NCBI GenBank assembly: GCA_019022495.1
Contig: JAFEKR010000036.1
Coordinates: forward strand, 496,001-560,000
Reading direction: 5' to 3'
Length of the DNA stretch: 64,000 nt
Source: Epichloe hybrida
Taxonomy: Eukaryota > Ascomycota > Sordariomycetes > Hypocreales > Clavicipitaceae
Made by a program: the position numbers and the translations under genes. The notes under the pieces are model-generated. The model saw nothing but the letters and a program-made list of their open reading frames with translations. It was not told where the DNA came from and ran no database searches. Of this stretch, positions 48,581 to 59,339 are shown one piece after another. The first letter of the stretch is position 1, and the number at the start of each line of letters is the position of its first letter.

Positions 48581-48728
48581 TACTTAGTCTAGTGGTGTTG
48601 TTTTTAGGGTAGTTTATAATCCCCTTTCCTTTATTAATTTTACCTATCTCTATTATACTTAGACTAGTAGTGTTATTTTTAGGATAGTTTACAATCCCCT
48701 TTCCTTTGTTAATTTTGCTTATCTTTAT
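48581..48728 (+). repeat. 75-bp tandem duplication in the Gypsy-2 leader
   Basis: Two imperfect copies, the second starting at 48656, each beginning TACTTAG.CTAGT.GTGTT. They lie in the region between the Gypsy-2 5' LTR and Gag, and differ by transitions. Confidence 0.8.
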
Positions 48729-49236
48729 GCTTCTTTTGGTTCTAGTTATGGTATTACTATTAGTAATACTAGTAATGCTTTTAGATTATTACCCTAAAGC
48801 TTTGCTTCCTTCTAATTTAGCAGAATTATTAAGGAATCCTTTAGATTTAGCCTTAGTAATATAGTTCCTAACTTAATTCTAAATAATGCGTATAGTTTAC
48901 GTATTAATTAGATTCTAGTAGATAGGTAGCTCCTAAGATATTAGCTATTCTCATCTTCTCACAATTCCATTATTGAATTTATAGTGTGTAAGTTTTTATA
49001 AGTCCTTTTAATTACTAATCCTAATAAGTTTTTATTTTTAATATTTAAAATCCGGATTTATATTATTAAAAGTCTAGAACTAATAAATAAGGTGTAATTT
49101 ACTCTTAGTAACTAGGAAAGTATTAAAAGTATTTAGTTCTCCGTATTAATGCCATAAATAATTAGTTTTAGACATATAGGTATTATATCTAGGTTACTAG
49201 AGATACGTAACAAAAGAATCTCTAATTACTACTACT

Positions 49237-49443
49237 TATTATGTGCTAGCTTTGCACGTTGTTAGGTTAAATCCGTTAGAGGGGCTAATGGATTTGTAGG
49301 TTTATAAGTTATGCTAAGTTTACTTATAAAAGCTACTCTTAGGGGTAGGTTTAGATGTTAGAAGTAAGTTAATTTCTCTACCTATAATGCTAAACTCGTT
49401 CTTATCCTTCTTGTTGGTGGCTAAGTAGTTTTGCTATGTAACA
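49237..49443 (-). repeat. 5' LTR of Gypsy-2 (right)
   Basis: 207 bp, aligned over its whole length with the left LTR; differences are C/T and G/A transitions. Followed by GGCTT. Confidence 0.95.
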
Positions 49444-49448
49444 GGCTT

Positions 49449-50140
49449 GCTTTAACCTATCTATTACTACATAATACTAGGAGCTAACCCTAGAGGACAT
49501 AAAAGCCCTTAATCACTGCCTAAAGTAGCAGATAGATTACCTAGAGAGAGGTCTAACGTTTATCCTAATTAACCTTAAGAAGGCAAAGCTCTTTACCTTT
49601 ATAAATAGATCCTTTGCTAATAACTAGGACCTATCCTTATAACTAGGATATATACTTATCCTAGTGAATAAAGACTACACTAATAGTAAGTTTATGATTA
49701 AAGGTAATATTATGCACTTTAGCTTAACAAAGAGTAAGAGAGTCACGTGAAGCGTGCTTACCTTAGAAGTCTATAGTATAGTAGCTAGTGTTAATATGGC
49801 TTATGTAATTATAACCACCTTAAACTTAGTTACTAACTAACTAAAGCTCCTAAAGATCCTAGTTATTGCATATATGGATTTATACTCCTTATATAAGTGC
49901 CTTATTAAGCTTAGTATAACGAAGAAGAAACGCCTAATAATTAATATTATAGCCCTTTAATAGTTATATAAACGCTAAGAACTCTGCGAGATCTAATGGA
50001 TTAACAGAGAGAATAACCTAGCTAATACCTTTATAAAGGTATTACCTAATAAGGCCCTTAAGAGCTTTATCTTAACTAACTAGATAACTATCTAGATAGA
50101 GGGATAGGTTACCTATATGTAATATATATGTAGTAAGAGG
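49449..50140 (+). pseudogene. Copia-2 RNase H segment
   Basis: Resumes exactly where 38753 stopped, as judged from Copia-1 at 24470. Reads the RNase H end of the Copia polyprotein (LQLGYIL, SLYKCL, KKRLIINI) with stops at Gln/Trp-type positions. Confidence 0.85.
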
Positions 50141-50578
50141 AAAAGGTAATTCTCTAGGAGAGTAGTTATGGGGATAAGATAGTAATACATAGGGGATTTA
50201 TGCCCCTATAGTTAATATCCCTAGTAGCTATAACTACACTAGCCTACTAGGCCCTCCTAGTGGACTATAGAAATTAATAGTAGTGTGTAAGAGAATAAAG
50301 GTATTACTAAGGAGGAGGAAGATATTATATACGCGCTATAGTATAATATATATATTGTTTTAAGGAAAGAAGGGATTTAGAAGGACCTACTTATCCTTAT
50401 ATAGGCTTACAGGCTAAGTAAGATTATTATTTCCCTTTTATTAGTAACTATACGCCTAGATAGGCTATAAGTTCTTTTCTTTACATCCCCTATTAATTAT
50501 ATTCTTAATCTATCTTTCTTTTTATTTCTATAATTAATATCGCGCGTTAATAATTATATTAAAAGAGAGAAGTTCTAG

Positions 50579-50888
50579 TGTTAGAACAAAGGTAATATTA
50601 ATTACGCATCATAGCTATAATTACCTAGCAGAAGCTTAGGCCGCGCGCGGACCCCACACGTAACCTATAACCTAGCATGTTAATTAGCTAGGAAATATAA
50701 GGACATAAACGCGTAACCCCTTTTCCCTTTATATATTATAACTTCTAGCTTTTTACCTCTCTTTTCCTATAACTTAAATTAATTATGATAACAGACAACG
50801 CAGCCTAGAATAAATAATCGATGACAATACTATTCTTCGGGCTCACGACTGTATTACACATTGAATTCAATACCCTGTGAATCCAACA
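50579..50888 (+). repeat. 3' LTR of Copia-2
   Basis: 310 bp, starts TGTTAGAAC and ends CCAACA. The first half is more mutated than in the 5' LTR. Preceded by a purine-rich tract (AAAAGAGAGAAG). Confidence 0.95.
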
Positions 50889-50927
50889 GTAACCTTATAG
50901 TAAGAGAATTCCCTATTAAATTATATA

Positions 50928-51345
50928 TATATTATTTACGCTAGTTAGCTCTATAGATAGCTATTACTAGTACTCCTACTACTAAGTTAAAAGGGAAAAC
51001 CCTATACTAGGAAGAAAAACCCCCTTGCGTCTGTGTACAGGCTGGCGCTAGCCCTGTAACGGGTCTGCGCTGCTTAGTGTGTTTCCTATTATAGGTGTTT
51101 ATTACTAGCTTACGCTAGCCTTATCCTATTAAAAAGAAAAAGAAAGGAAAGATATATAAAATAAGAGTTTATAGGCCCCTTCTAGTCCTGCTCTAGTGTG
51201 ATAACACGCCTATCCCAAGTCTCTTTGCTTTAGGCTAGGGCAGAGTGAATCCGGATTCGCAGCGTTAATTCACTTCTTGTTCACTCTCACGCTTACTCTC
51301 CCGTGGCCTCACTTTTCAGCCATCCCCAGCCCGTTCCCGCCTCGT
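50928..51345 (-). mobile_element. 418-bp SINE/LINE-like insert with 15-bp target duplication
   Basis: Flanked by two exact copies of CTATTAAATTATATA (50913-50927, 51346-51360). Removing the insert plus one copy rejoins the MULE transposase frame, which shows that it is an insertion. A 15-bp duplication fits target-primed reverse transcription of non-LTR elements. The right half (about 51180-51345) is GC-richer and little decayed. There are no TIRs or LTRs, no coding frame and no clear A/B boxes or poly-A tail. The strand is a guess: the well-preserved end would be the 5' end if read on the minus strand. Confidence 0.65.
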
Positions 51346-51602
51346 CTATTAAATTATATAGTAAGGCGCTTCTTCCAATCGTGAGTTATATCCTAAATTG
51401 CGTTATAAAGCTCGTAGAGATTAATAAAAGGGTGCCTCATATGCCTCTTTAGCTTATAATATAAGCTCTTAACTCTTTGGGAGGCTTAAATGCCGAAATT
51501 AAGGTAGGTTTTTAGGGTATAGTTAGCAAATTAGTCTTACCATAGTAGGTAGGTCTTGTTTAGGTAGTTAAGGATAGCTAAGATATAGTAATTAGCAGTA
51601 GA
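51346..51602 (-). pseudogene. MULE transposase, segment after the catalytic core
   Basis: The minus strand reads a tract with NYLNKTY, LNFGI (the FG-TTTSRVE-like region of MULE transposases), SLYYKLKRHM and DITHDWKKRLT, with stops again at Gln/Trp-type positions. The frame continues across the 418-bp insert when that insert and one 15-bp repeat are removed. Confidence 0.75.
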
Positions 51603-51804
51603 TGTGAGGCCCTACTCACAACACCAGCGCGCCAGCGCACCACCAGGCGGGCGCACCACGCCCTAGGGCTAGGTCCACGTGACACTGGCGAGTCACTACC
51701 TATAAGTTAGCGACTCGCACGCATAACACACTTAGACCTAGCAAGCTTCAGTCAATATACGAACGCCCTCATACCTCTTGCCTAGCTATCCCTTTGTTCT
51801 CACA
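51603..51804 (+). mobile_element. Solo LTR of the Gypsy-1 family
   Basis: 202 bp, TGTGAG to CTCACA, with target duplication GTAGA (51598-51602, 51805-51809). It matches the Gypsy-1 LTRs over its whole length and is clearly less mutated than either. A full element inserted in the MULE transposase was presumably reduced by LTR-LTR recombination. Confidence 0.95.
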
Positions 51805-51809
51805 GTAGA

Positions 51810-53262
51810 TTATATAGATATTATACAGGAATCTAATCTTACGCTGCTAGTTAGCAAACGTTGCATAGAGATACTTCTATTAGGCTAAAAACTCCTCCTC
51901 TAAAGAAGCCTTTATAATAGTAGTCTAAGCTTTAAGAATACTATCCGTGGTATTATTAAAGGAAGAAGAAGGTATTAATTAAAGTGCTTATAATATAAGA
52001 ATACCACTTTATTCCTCTTTATTATTACCTACTACTATAGGTAAACTATACTTAACTTTATTATTACCTTCCTTCTATTATTCTTATTATTTTGCTATTA
52101 GCTTATATGCCTTTTTCTTCTTATAACTCTTAATAATTTTATAACCCTTAAGACTTCCGTTCTATTTCTTCTTAATATTAAGCATAATATTCTTTAGTAT
52201 ATACTACATATAAATTTGCTACTAAGTGTATGGGAAGATATTTTAAAGAGAGGTCTTAAGCGTGGATTTAAAATCTATAATAATAATAGATAGGTGACTA
52301 ATTTTAGCCTTAACTTATGCTACTTAAAGCGCTAAAAGAAACTATATATAGGCCTTAATATCCTTATAAGCTACTAATCTAAATATAACGCTAAAATTTA
52401 TATATAATGCTAAGATACTAGTAACTTATATTAGTAAGAGGTTAAAGCGGTTAACCTTATATATGTTATCTATCTGTAATACCTTAGGATTTCTTCTCTA
52501 ATCTTTAATATAGTTATAATAGGTCTAGAACACCTAGTTAATCTTTCCTATATTACTATAATGGATTTTATAGTAAAATATACGGTTATCTATAGAGAGA
52601 ATCTCTATAAAGGCTTAAGTTAATATTCTAGCGTGATATTTGCCTAATTATGGCTTTCTTTAATAGAAAAAAACATCTAGGGTATTAATTAGAAGTTAAG
52701 GCTACTTACATGTAATTTGCTTAGTAATTTGCTTCGTGGTTAGTTAAGTTCCCTTACTCTTTATTTCTATTATCTTAAGAAGCCTTATAGGACTAAATTC
52801 TTACTAGCTTCTTTGCCATAATATACTTAAGCTAATAAGAGAAGAGATTTGCTTATAGTTATAAGAGAAATCTATAACCTTAAGATTATAAGTATTATAA
52901 TCCTTCTTATAGATAATTTAGGCTTAAAAAGGGCATTTACTCTTATGTAAAGAGGTCTAATAGATATCTTTATTATTAGACTACTTATGATAATTACTAC
53001 CTTACTGGTATTATAGCGATATAAAGCTTGTAATAGTTATGTAGGGATTATGTTATCTATTGCTAATATTATATATAAAACCTTTAAGATGCTAATAGTC
53101 TTGAATTGTAGTTATTGTATCTTGAACTTGCTGGTATTAGCCCTTAATTTGAGATATTAGTATGATGTATGGCGTTAACAGCGTTTATGAATCTATTACG
53201 ATGCGGTATTTGTTATAATATGGAACGCGAAGAAAAAAATCGGTATGTAGAGGAAATTGGTG
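51810..53262 (-). pseudogene. MULE transposase, N-terminal and catalytic part, RIP-decayed
   Basis: On the minus strand one frame gives a zinc-binding-like N-terminal region (SKCPF...LKVIDFSYNY, near 52850-52990). Another segment, near 52240-52590, gives the core of a MULE transposase: QIDNIYKVNRFNL with the first catalytic Asp, then a segment ending IIIDFKSTLK with the second. Stop codons fall almost entirely as TAG/TAA where Gln or Trp would be expected. The start codon is not identifiable with confidence. The frame is interrupted at 51810 by the solo LTR and continues beyond it. Not functional as it stands. Confidence 0.85.
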
Positions 53263-53387
53263 GTGTGGAATGTATGAATTGCGGGAGGTTACTTCCCTTA
53301 TAAATTTACGTGCGCGGGTACTTCTTCCGTTTTGGGCCTAGTTACTACTGCATGATTGAAAAATCACTACTGCATGTTTACGTGTTG
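53263..53387 (-). repeat. Right terminal inverted repeat of the MULE (125 bp)
   Basis: Reverse complement of the left repeat, with the less mutated inner 21 bp. It ends at 53387, directly followed by GCTTGAGGT. RIP-type decay fades over the 150 bp inside this end. Confidence 0.95.
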
Positions 53388-53396
53388 GCTTGAGGT

Positions 53397-53642
53397 GGGC
53401 GGACGACGACGACAGTTCGACCAAAACCGCACACACGCACACCACTGGCAAGTGACCACAGACCACGGACCACACAGCAACTCTTCCCCTCTACAACTGC
53501 ACCCACATCCACCACATCCACCACATCCACCTCACGCCCGACGCATAATACCGTCTCTTTTAACCACCTTGTGATTCCCATTCGGTCGAGCTTTTAGTAT
53601 TCCCAGCCTGTCGAGTCATCATAAACCTCCAAAATCGCCGCC
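53397..53642 (+). promoter_or_regulatory. Short upstream region of rab11 left next to the transposon
   Basis: Only 246 bp of host sequence remain between the target duplication and the rab11 start. It includes a CCACATCCA/CACATCCACC repeat near 53510-53530. No TATA box is obvious. Part of the original promoter may now lie beyond the element at 17095-18180. Confidence 0.45.
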
Positions 53643-54595
<953 letters not shown>

Positions 54596-55470
54596 ACGAT
54601 GCAGCAACAGAGCGCCGCAGTCTACTGATGTGGAAATGACACTTTGTGTTTCAATAGACCCCAGGAGCGGATGTTACGTATGGAAATAATCTTTTGGCGC
54701 AGAATGGAGGACATGAGGAATGGTGATACGTCTTTGTCAAAACTTAGAAGGCGGTGACGCTTTGACTTTCTTTTTTGTTCCTTGTTTGTCACGACGGTGA
54801 TCGGGCCTAATGTTTTGGGCAGTCGCTACGGGAGGCAATGTTCCTCTATCTAAACGTATCGCAGTTGAATGAATCTTCAATGATCCTGCTTTGTTTCTTG
54901 TGTTCCCAGATTGACCCTAGTCTCAGATCTCAGGGCTATGCCTGGTCTGATCCTCAGTGGAACAAAGAATTGGCTATAACTTTCTTTTGTCATTTCATGT
55001 ATGGTCAGAAATTTAGGATCAAGTGCTTGTAATATATAGCTCGTCAAAATGCATCGATATTACTGAAAGCTTCGCGTGCAATAGTTCAGCCGCCAGAACA
55101 TACGCTTCCAGGTTTCCTCCGCTCAAGTGTCAACAGAACTCCATTGTTACTTCTAAAGAAAATGACTTGTTATACTGCAAAACAAGAAACGCGGAATGGC
55201 ATGTGCGGTGTGCTGGTATCATTCAGAACTAATAATAGACAAGCTGTTTGCGGAGTAGATAAAGTCGTTCGCAGTGGGGCGCATGATGCCTGCCTAGCAG
55301 GGAGGGACAATGTCTTATCGATAAGAGCCGCTACCCTTTGTGTGCCATTTTTTTTTCTGGGAATGGCAGCTGTTCCATCCAGAATTTGTCTTTGGCTTAC
55401 CACTGCCACAACTTTTGTCAATTTTACCAGCCTTCACTTTGTCAGCTGCATCTTGAGAGAAAGAGTGAAA
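54596..55470. other. Intergenic region between rab11 and brx1
   Basis: 3' side of rab11 and promoter of brx1. A plus-strand frame extends upstream of the brx1 ATG (from about 55144), but its sequence has no conserved character. No RNA gene or repeat seen. Confidence 0.5.
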
Positions 55471-56537
55471 ATGGCATCCGTCTACAAGTCGTTGTCGAAA
55501 AGTGATGCGCAACAAAAGCCCACAGCGGCTAGCAATGGCGTCAAGAAAAACAAGCAACGAGTTTTGATCCTCTCATCTCGCGGCGTGACCTACAGGTTTG
55601 TAATGGCCTTGGATATTGAAGATCCTGATTCTTATATACTAACCACTCTGTCCATATGCAGACACCGGCATTTACTCAATGACCTTGCTTCTATGTTGCC
55701 TCATGGTCGCAAAGACGTAAAGTTTGACTCCAAATCTAAACTGAACGAACTGAACGAACTTGCCGAGTTATACAACTGTAACAATGTGCTCTTTTTCGAG
55801 GCCAGGAAAGGAAAAGATCTCTACATATGGCTAAGCAAGGTTCCCAACGGCCCGACCATCAAGATGCACCTCCAAAATCGTAAGGAATACAAGAACACAT
55901 TTGCCAATTCGCAGCACAACTAATGCTTTCCTGCGCAGTGCATACTATGGAAGAGCTGCATTTCACTGGAAACTGCTTAAAGGGCTCTCGTCCGATTTTA
56001 TCATTTGATGCTGCATTCGACGAACAACCGCATTTGCGACTCATCAAAGAAGTCTTCCTACACACATTCGGAGTACCTCAGGGTGCCCGCAAGTCTAAGC
56101 CCTTTATCGATCATGTTATGGGTTTCAGCGTAGCTGATGGGAAAATCTGGGTGCGAAATTATCAGATCAACGAAGAAGAAGCCTCGCTCCTTCAGTCAGG
56201 TGATGGCGAAGAAGGCAGCAAGAAGTCCAAGGGTGCATCCGCCAAAGCCGGCGCAAATACGGAAATCAAATTGATTGAGATCGGGCCCCGGTTTGTCTTG
56301 ACGCCTATAGTGATACAAGAAGGCTCCTTTGGCGGTCCAATCATCTATGAAAATCGCGAATTCATTTCACCCAATCAAATCCGTTCCGACCTTCGAAAGG
56401 CAAAAGCCTCCAGACACAACGCCAGAGTGGAACAGAGTGTTGAAAGATTGTCGAGGAAAAGCGAACTGGGATTGCGCTCCAGTGCCGGCGTTCGGCCTGT
56501 CAAAAATGAGTTGGATAAGAAATCGGTCTTTGCATAG
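55471..56537 (+). CDS. BRX1: Ribosome biogenesis protein Brx1 (Brix domain)
   Basis: Exons are 55471-55595, 55662-55879 and 55939-56537 (313 aa). Introns have GTTTGT/GCAG and GTAAGG/GCAG ends; the junctions rebuild TYRHRHLLND and LQNLHTMEELHFTGN. The Brix domain runs from about residue 28 (QRVLILSSRG) to about 235 (ELKLIEIGPRF-like, LTPIVIQEGSFGG). Landmarks are LPHGRKDVKFD, LFFEARKGKDLYIWLSKVPNGPT and FIDHVMGFSVADGKIWVRNYQI. The C-terminus is basic. In yeast Brx1 acts in the nucleolus in early 60S assembly with Ebp2. The length fits the family. Polyadenylation could use AATAAA near 56658. Confidence 0.96.
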
Positions 56538-57488
56538 AGAGCGACAAGGGATAGGAATTCGCAACTTGTAGAAGGGCCAAACGCGACGCTGGAGTTTTTG
56601 ACCATTGTTTACCATTGCAAGTTTACTCGTGGAAAGTGCGACGTGTACCAGAAATCAAAATAAAAAGCAATATTTTTCCAACTTCGGTACCAGGTGTTTT
56701 ATGGGTTGGTCACTCTGGAAGTGTGCGATCCAAAGCATAATGCACACCCTCAGCGCCTAGTAGAGCGTAAAAATTGGTGTGGTTAGACTATAATCAACAT
56801 TGATCCTTTTTTTGAGTGAGGAAAAAATTGGGAGTAAGTTAATGAGAACACGCTTTTGAAATCAAATATTATAAACCATGCAGACAGAGTACTCTGTATT
56901 GGTTCAAGTATTAATCGCTGAACATGTCATTGGTCGGTGATCTTATGGGGTCGCAGGTCATGTAGGTTTATTACGGAGCACGTCGGATAATCGGACACCC
57001 AGCGATGGGTGGTGACTGACTCTCTTCCTTGTCCCCCTTCTTCCACCCCCTTTCTTTTTCCCGCAACACTCATCAGCATCAAGTCACGACTTCCACAACC
57101 ATGGCTTTACTGGTTGTGAGAGACTCATTCATTACGATGGAGCCTCTTCGCCGCGCAACCCGCGCAAATCTAACATCAACTCCTTTGGGCTTTGCTTGCC
57201 CTCGTTCCAGCCCCAACGCCGGGGTTGCAGAACAATAGACCTCTCATTACTCGCTTCTGTTACTTATCGAGTATCACGAAGCCATTGTGGAGTGTAGAAG
57301 CTCCGGAATTTTCCCATCTGGCTTGCTAAGGCTTGCCGTCATATCAAAGCTCAAGCTCTATCTTTTCACTGGCATCTGAGAGCTATTTTTCGGAACACCA
57401 CACAAGGGTAGCGACTTAGCCCCCATCATACAGCATCATCAACAGCAATAGCAATAGCAATAGCAAAAGCAATAGTAACAGCAATAGT

Positions 57489-57523
<35 letters not shown>

Positions 57524-57524
57524 T

Positions 57525-57558
<34 letters not shown>

Positions 57559-57977
57559 TCAACATCAACAACACATCTTGGGGTCCTGAGGTGAATACTT
57601 GTATACCATGCTTATCAGATCAAGTGGGTTCATGTGTTCTGGAGTAGTTGACGATGATTTTAACAGTTACCAGATTATCTCAATATTTCGGCGTCTCGAG
57701 ATTGACCTTCATTACAGCTTCATTTGGCGTTATTTTTTCGACCCCATAGGCACAGAAGAGTCTGACGTTCGATCATTCACTCCCAAGGGAATATTACAAT
57801 CTACTGCCAGGAAACCATTTAAAGCAAAACAAAAACAAATATTAAGGAGAAGATACGAACGCAAATCAGGAGAGAGAGAAAGAGAATAAATTACTACAGC
57901 AAGGAAGCCCATTTCGCTTCCATACTAATCAAGGACTACGCCAACCCGGCTAGTGCCACGAGCCAATCGCTGTCCAA
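56538..57977. other. 1.4-kb intergenic region upstream of the F-box gene
   Basis: No gene is supportable. It contains a CT-rich tract near 57025-57060 and the (CAGCAA)n microsatellite at 57441-57571. Both could lie in the leader or promoter of the downstream gene. Confidence 0.5.
57441..57571 (+). repeat. (CAGCAA)n / (CAGCAATAG)n microsatellite
   Basis: About 130 bp of CAGCAA, CAGTAA and AGCAAT units, purest in the middle. About 400 bp upstream of the F-box gene ATG. Some frames are broken by TAG, so it is unlikely to encode poly-Gln. Confidence 0.9.
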
Positions 57978-59339
57978 ATGGCAGCATCGCACAGACTTTA
58001 CGCATGCCTTGCAGGCTTGCCAGTCGAAATTCTCCTCGAAATTTACCAGCAGTTGGACTTGCAAGCTATTTTGAAGCTCTCCATTGCGAACACAGAATTC
58101 TTCCAGTTTTTTCAGCGGCGCAAGATTGACATTTTGCTCCCCGTTCTGCAGCGGGACTTTAGCCCATTCGACGAGTTTCTACAAGCATACACAGCGTCCG
58201 CTGGTGATATTGTCAATGGCGGGCAGTATAAGCCACGAAAGATTGCATTCAAACGATATGTTGGCGATGCAGGGCTGGTTCTGAGTGGGGAAGGTCAAAA
58301 TGTTGCGGCATCTGACAACGGATCTGAGAGCAGATTTTTGCAGGTCAGCAAAGTTCACAAGACGCCGAAGGTCTCTCGAGCTCTAGCCACTACCGTCTTC
58401 CTGACCGAAAGGGATGTCCCCGGCTTGCTTAAACATTGCCGGCTGGTTCGTAAATGGGAGGAGCTGTTTCCTCAAATGCGATGGTTCCACCAGCCGGAAG
58501 ACTGTCGACTTCTTCGGGCCCATGAGCAACTACGTTTTCGAAGAGCGCTCTACCGCTGGTGGATGTATGGTGTTCAGTTCCACGGCGATTTTCCCAGACC
58601 ACAAGTCGGTCATCCGGAACCTTATGTAGACGACATACGCACAAGCCAAATGCGATACCACTCAACAGCCGAGCTACTGGAATTGATGGATTTACTTGAA
58701 ACCATCAAGGACGTGATATTGCATTACATCTGTCCTCGCTTAGATCCAACTCCGCAACAGGTGAGTTCATCGATTCAAGCCCAAGCCCCTCCCCACCAAG
58801 CCAATCAAGAGTGCTAATAATCTACGCAGTTCGCGTTGGTTGAAAATGTTAGCAGAGGTCATTCCCTGGCTACAAGCTGGAACGACCAAAGTCACTGGGG
58901 TCGCATCATCAAAACATATGCCAAACTGGGCCCAGAGGAGCTGCTGTATTATTTCAACAATATTTACAGCTACCCGCGAAAACGTCTCATTGCTGAAGTC
59001 CAACTAGGACATCCCAGCTTCACCTCTGATCAAGAGTCGATACAAATTGCTTTACGGTGTGCACTAGACGAACGAAACTGGATGGACAAAAAGGTCAATT
59101 TGGCAGAGCACGGAGTTGGGGGCATTATCGATTTTGACGATGAACGCGACCAAGACCGTCTCAGGCTACAAAGTGATGCCAGTCCCGACGGCCGACTGCC
59201 GAATGGGTCAAGATTTCTCGCCTCACACTCACGGTATTCTCCAAGGGGCGATGATGGGTCACTTTTGGACGATTACCTGCGCGTGTCAGACTTTGACTCC
59301 CGAGTCTCTACACCTGTTGCTTTGGAAACCCTGACTTGA
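57978..59339 (+). CDS. F-box domain protein
   Basis: Exons are 57978-58760 and 58830-59339 (430 aa); GTGAGT donor, CTAAT branch region, CGCAG acceptor, phase 0. Residues about 12-55 (LAGLPVEILLEIYQQLDLQAILKLSIANTEF) match an F-box, which in the family binds Skp1 in an SCF ubiquitin ligase. No WD40 or leucine-rich repeats follow. The rest has Trp-rich segments (RALYRWWMYGVQFHGDFPRP, WNDQSHWGRIIKTYAKLGPEELLYYFNNI) that probably form the substrate-binding part. The C-terminal 70 residues are acidic and Ser-rich. The substrate is unknown. Confidence 0.88.

Larger units (their letters stand above)
38754..49443 (-). mobile_element. Ty3/Gypsy retrotransposon, Gypsy-2, 10.7 kb, opposite strand
   Basis: Two 207-bp LTRs (38754-38960, 49237-49443), TGTTAC to GTAACA; target duplication GGCTT (38749-38753, 49444-49448). 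Coding is on the minus strand, so the right LTR is the 5' one. The reverse transcriptase core is near 45190-45300. At 10,690 bp it is long for a fungal Gypsy element; about 3.5 kb lies between the end of the integrase/chromodomain region and the 3' LTR. It is a different family from Gypsy-1: the LTRs are unrelated and the RT is of a different type. Confidence 0.93.
26416..50888 (+). mobile_element. Ty1/Copia retrotransposon, copy 2, split by two Gypsy elements
   Basis: Same family as Copia-1. LTRs are 310 bp (26416-26725 and 50579-50888); target duplication GTAAC (26411-26415, 50889-50893). The coding parts lie in three pieces: 26726-29652 (gag, protease), 36629-38748 (integrase, reverse transcriptase) and 49449-50140 (RNase H). 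Removing Gypsy-1 and Gypsy-2 with one copy of each target repeat leaves 6807 bp, three bases from Copia-1 without its insert. Confidence 0.95.
18190..53387 (-). mobile_element. Mutator-like DNA transposon (MULE) inflated to 35.2 kb by nested insertions
   Basis: The block begins CAACACGTAAAC and ends in its exact complement. It is flanked by the 9-bp direct repeat GCTTGAGGT (18181-18189 and 53388-53396), matching the long inverted repeats and 9-11-bp target duplications of Mutator-like elements. Subtracting four first-level inserts and one copy of each target duplication (Copia-1, Copia-2, the 418-bp insert, the solo LTR) leaves 2945 bp, a normal size for an autonomous fungal MULE. The minus strand then carries one decayed transposase frame reading from the right end to the left. 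The interior shows RIP-type decay. The element sits between the divergent chromodomain and rab11 genes. Confidence 0.93.

Noticed and set aside
18190..53387. A giant cargo transposon (Starship-like) or one 35-kb mobile unit
   Set aside because: No tyrosine-recombinase captain or intact cargo gene is visible, and the content resolves completely into nested elements with their own target duplications. The ends fit a MULE.
18190..53387. Centromere or subtelomere because of the AT-rich block
   Set aside because: The block begins and ends at transposon termini with a target duplication, and normal genes continue directly on both sides.
55144..55470. N-terminal extension of Brx1
   Set aside because: The frame is open by chance upstream. 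Family proteins begin close to the ATG at 55471 and the extension has no conserved character.
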